This document shows positions 62,355 through 64,000 of a stretch of DNA of 64,000 nt, piece after piece (positions within the stretch are counted from its first letter, which is position 1; each line of letters opens with the position of its first letter). Below the pieces are notes generated by a model. That model did no database searches. It was given only the letters and a program-made list of their open reading frames with translations, and was not told the origin of the DNA. Source of the DNA: Clostridium sp. KNHs205 (lineage in GTDB: Bacteria; Bacillota; Clostridia; Lachnospirales; Lachnospiraceae); the NCBI RefSeq assembly GCF_000702945.1, contig NZ_JNLE01000003.1, positions 3,085,501 to 3,149,500 of the forward strand, given 5' to 3'. A program made the translations under genes and the position numbers.

Positions 62355-62612
62355 AATCGGTAGTGTAACTTTGCTTTTTTGATTATATCAATTGTTATTT
62401 TATGTATATTATTAGCTTATGGGTGTTAATCCTTGATTTTGTGATGAGCTTTAATTGCGTAAAAAATTATTTTATATAAAGATTTAGGTTTGGTTTCATG
62501 GTTTTGGTTTCCATATACTCACAAGGTTTTAGCTTTTATATAAAGGTTTTGATTTAGCCATAAGTCTTTCGAGTCTTTCAGTTTGGTCGTCATAAAATTT
62601 AGCTTATAATAA

Positions 62613-62795
62613 AGTTCGGATTTTAGCCATAAAATTTAACTTTTTAGTAAGTTCGAATTTTGGTCATAAAATTTAGTTTTTATTAAAGTTCGGGTTTTAG
62701 TCATAAAATTTAGCTTTTTAGTAAGTTCGAATTTTGGTCATAAAATTTAGTTTTTATTATAGTTCGGTTTGGCCACAAGATTTAGCTTCTATAAC
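62613..62795. repeat. 37-bp tandem repeat array
   Basis: Four units of exactly 37 bp start with AGTTCG at 62613, 62650, 62687 and 62724, then a partial fifth at 62761. Each contains a near-constant TCATAAAATTTAG block. Degenerate related sequence extends to the left (from about 62540). No genes lie within; units 2 and 4 are nearly identical, as are 1 and 3, so a 74-bp higher-order unit was probably duplicated. Confidence 0.9.
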
Positions 62796-63255
62796 ATGGT
62801 TTTATTTTTGTATTTATAGACTGGGTTTTTGTAAAATTGTTGCATCTTTTATGAAGGATTAGCTGTTGGAGCTGTATTATCATTCATCAGAAACCTAAGT
62901 ACTATAGTTACACTTACTATGTATATATCATAAAATACAGGTGCTATGTTAACTGAAATCAGCAGCATAATCCGAGTGTATGATTTTTTTATAGTATACA
63001 GCACTATCTGCAATATTGAAAGCATTATAATAATATTTTCATAAAATAATGTTTTGTATAATGTATAAAAAGGTGAATAAATGACCTGTTTTAAGTAACA
63101 CATAGTGAAAATTTCGATAGAATAAACATATAGGTTGAAATAAGATTTTATTTCTTTTCATGAAAATTATTGATTTAGGGATTAGGCAATCGGAAAGAGA
63201 TAATAGCAATTCAACTGAAATAACTCAAAGATATTCAAAATCAGGAGGTATAATT
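62796..63255. other. AT-rich region before the dapA-like gene, no confident gene
   Basis: A hydrophobic 84-codon frame on the minus strand (62849-63103) has no ribosome binding site at any start, so it is not called. No riboswitch or terminator was recognised before the dapA-like gene. Confidence 0.4.
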
Positions 63256-64000
63256 ATGTCACTTAACGGTGTATGGCTGCCCATTATAACACCCTTTTCT
63301 GAAGGGAAGATAGACTATAAATCCTATGAAAGGCTCATCAATCATTATGCAGAAACCGGAATCTCCGGCTTTATCCCCTTTGGGACTACCGGCGAGATAC
63401 CAACGATCAGCGAATATGAATTTGAGGAAATGATGGATAAGACTCTGGAATATAACAGAGGGCGCCTGCCAATCTACGCCGGTATAGGAGGTAACTGCAC
63501 AGCTAACGTGGCGAAAAGAGCTAAACTGGCTGAGAAATATAAGATTGAAGGTATTCTGTCCGTCTGTCCTTATTATAACAAGCCGAACCAGAATGGAATT
63601 TATGCTCATTTTAAAAGCCTTGCAGAGGAAACTTCTTTAAATATTATCATTTATAATATCCCATACCGTACAGGTGTTAATATTACCAATGATACGCTCT
63701 ACAAACTGGCTGAATTTAAGAATATCGTTGGCTTGAAAGATTCCTGCGGAGACATTAAGCAGACGATGAATCTTTTACTGAATCCACCAGAGAATTTCTC
63801 CATACTGACAGGAGAGGACCTGCTGTTTTATCTTACCCTAACCCTTGGTGGTGCAGGTGGTATTATGGCTTCAGCTCATACAAACACAGAAAAGTTTGTA
63901 AAAATATTCAAGGATATCAAAGCAAACAATGCAGAAGAAGCGCTTGTTACCTGGAAGGAAATCTATCCTTTAATTCCACTGCTTTTTGAAGAGCCTAATC
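63256..64000 (+). CDS. dapA: Dihydrodipicolinate synthase family protein, partial (cut by window end)
   Basis: The class I aldolase-type (DapA/NanA) fold condenses pyruvate with an aldehyde; for DapA this is the first step of lysine and diaminopimelate synthesis. Visible motifs: GTTGEIPTISEYEF (phosphate-binding and active-site Thr), SVCPYYNKPNQNGIYAHF, IIYNIPYRTGV (active-site Tyr and Arg) and the Schiff-base Lys in IVGLKDSCGD. Only the first 248 of about 295 residues are present. ATG with AGGAGGT upstream. Its identity as dapA versus an N-acetylneuraminate lyase-like paralogue is not settled; no lysine riboswitch was seen. Confidence 0.88.
   Translation, partial: MSLNGVWLPIITPFSEGKIDYKSYERLINHYAETGISGFIPFGTTGEIPTISEYEFEEMMDKTLEYNRGRLPIYAGIGGNCTANVAKRAKLAEKYKIEGILSVCPYYNKPNQNGIYAHFKSLAEETSLNIIIYNIPYRTGVNITNDTLYKLAEFKNIVGLKDSCGDIKQTMNLLLNPPENFSILTGEDLLFYLTLTLGGAGGIMASAHTNTEKFVKIFKDIKANNAEEALVTWKEIYPLIPLLFEEPN

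Noticed and set aside
62613..62795. CRISPR array
   Set aside because: The 37-bp units abut directly with no spacers, and no cas genes are in the window.
62849..63103. Hydrophobic 84-codon frame on the minus strand
   Set aside because: No ribosome binding site at either possible start and very AT-rich composition; not distinguishable from chance.
63104..63255. Lysine riboswitch before the dapA-like gene
   Set aside because: No five-helix junction motifs or terminator are seen in this short AT-rich leader.

Overview
This is a 64-kb chromosomal window from an AT-rich, low-GC Gram-positive anaerobe, most likely a Clostridia/Lachnospiraceae member. The basis is strong AGGAGG-type ribosome binding sites, hybrid cluster protein, DUF2000/AraC and YtrA-type GntR modules, GH94 and large GH2 glycosidases, and large FtsX-type ABC permeases. 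There are no rRNA, tRNA, phage, IS transposase or CRISPR loci. The last gene (dapA-like) runs off the right edge.

Layout. 0.4-1.6 kb: J-domain protein plus a membrane protein. 1.8-6.0 kb: cation homeostasis, an NhaP-type Na+/H+ antiporter converging on a KtrB-KtrA K+ uptake operon. 6.2-12.4 kb: aldo/keto reductase with 4Fe-4S centres, Nramp metal transporter, beta-lactamase-fold hydrolase, D-lactate dehydrogenase. 12.4-17.9 kb: large HTH protein divergent from a chemoreceptor, then a radical SAM protein. 18.3-23.8 kb: autoregulated GntR-ABC operon, GerMN lipoprotein and SDR. 24.1-27.6 kb: membrane ferritin/VIT1-like protein, HrtBA-like exporter and YmaF. 27.8-32.6 kb: XRE regulator with peptide deformylase, then a disaccharide phosphorylase (chitobiose-like) with a phosphohexomutase. 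32.9-35.9 kb: paired small DMT transporters, YeiL-like regulator, sirtuin, and a 59-residue membrane protein. 36.6-45.0 kb: two tandem paralogous ABC ATPase/giant permease pairs. 45.1-49.0 kb: VOC, GNAT, hybrid cluster protein, histidine phosphatase. 49.3-56.0 kb (minus strand): ABC exporter, DUF2000/AraC pair and a two-component system. 56.3-62.1 kb: AsnA, then a 1180-residue GH2 beta-galactosidase with its AraC regulator. 62.1-64 kb: repeat-rich DNA and dapA.

The most unusual content is non-coding. Five copies of a ~223-bp near-perfect palindrome (8892, 10784, 16332, 36074, 62133) share a GGGGACGG end, boundary motifs and apical loop, while the hairpin arms differ between copies but stay self-complementary within each copy. 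A second, unrelated ~262-bp palindrome (26948-27209) overlaps the last codons of ymaF. There are also a ~100-nt transcription unit encoding 14 residues, a stem-loop leader motif seen ahead of two or three genes, several tandem repeat arrays (10, 13, 14, 15 and 37 bp), and a G-quadruplex motif with single-base loops beside palindrome copy 5.

All calls come from reading the sequence and from recalled family features; no database search was run. Several starts were moved downstream to the codon that has a Shine-Dalgarno sequence.
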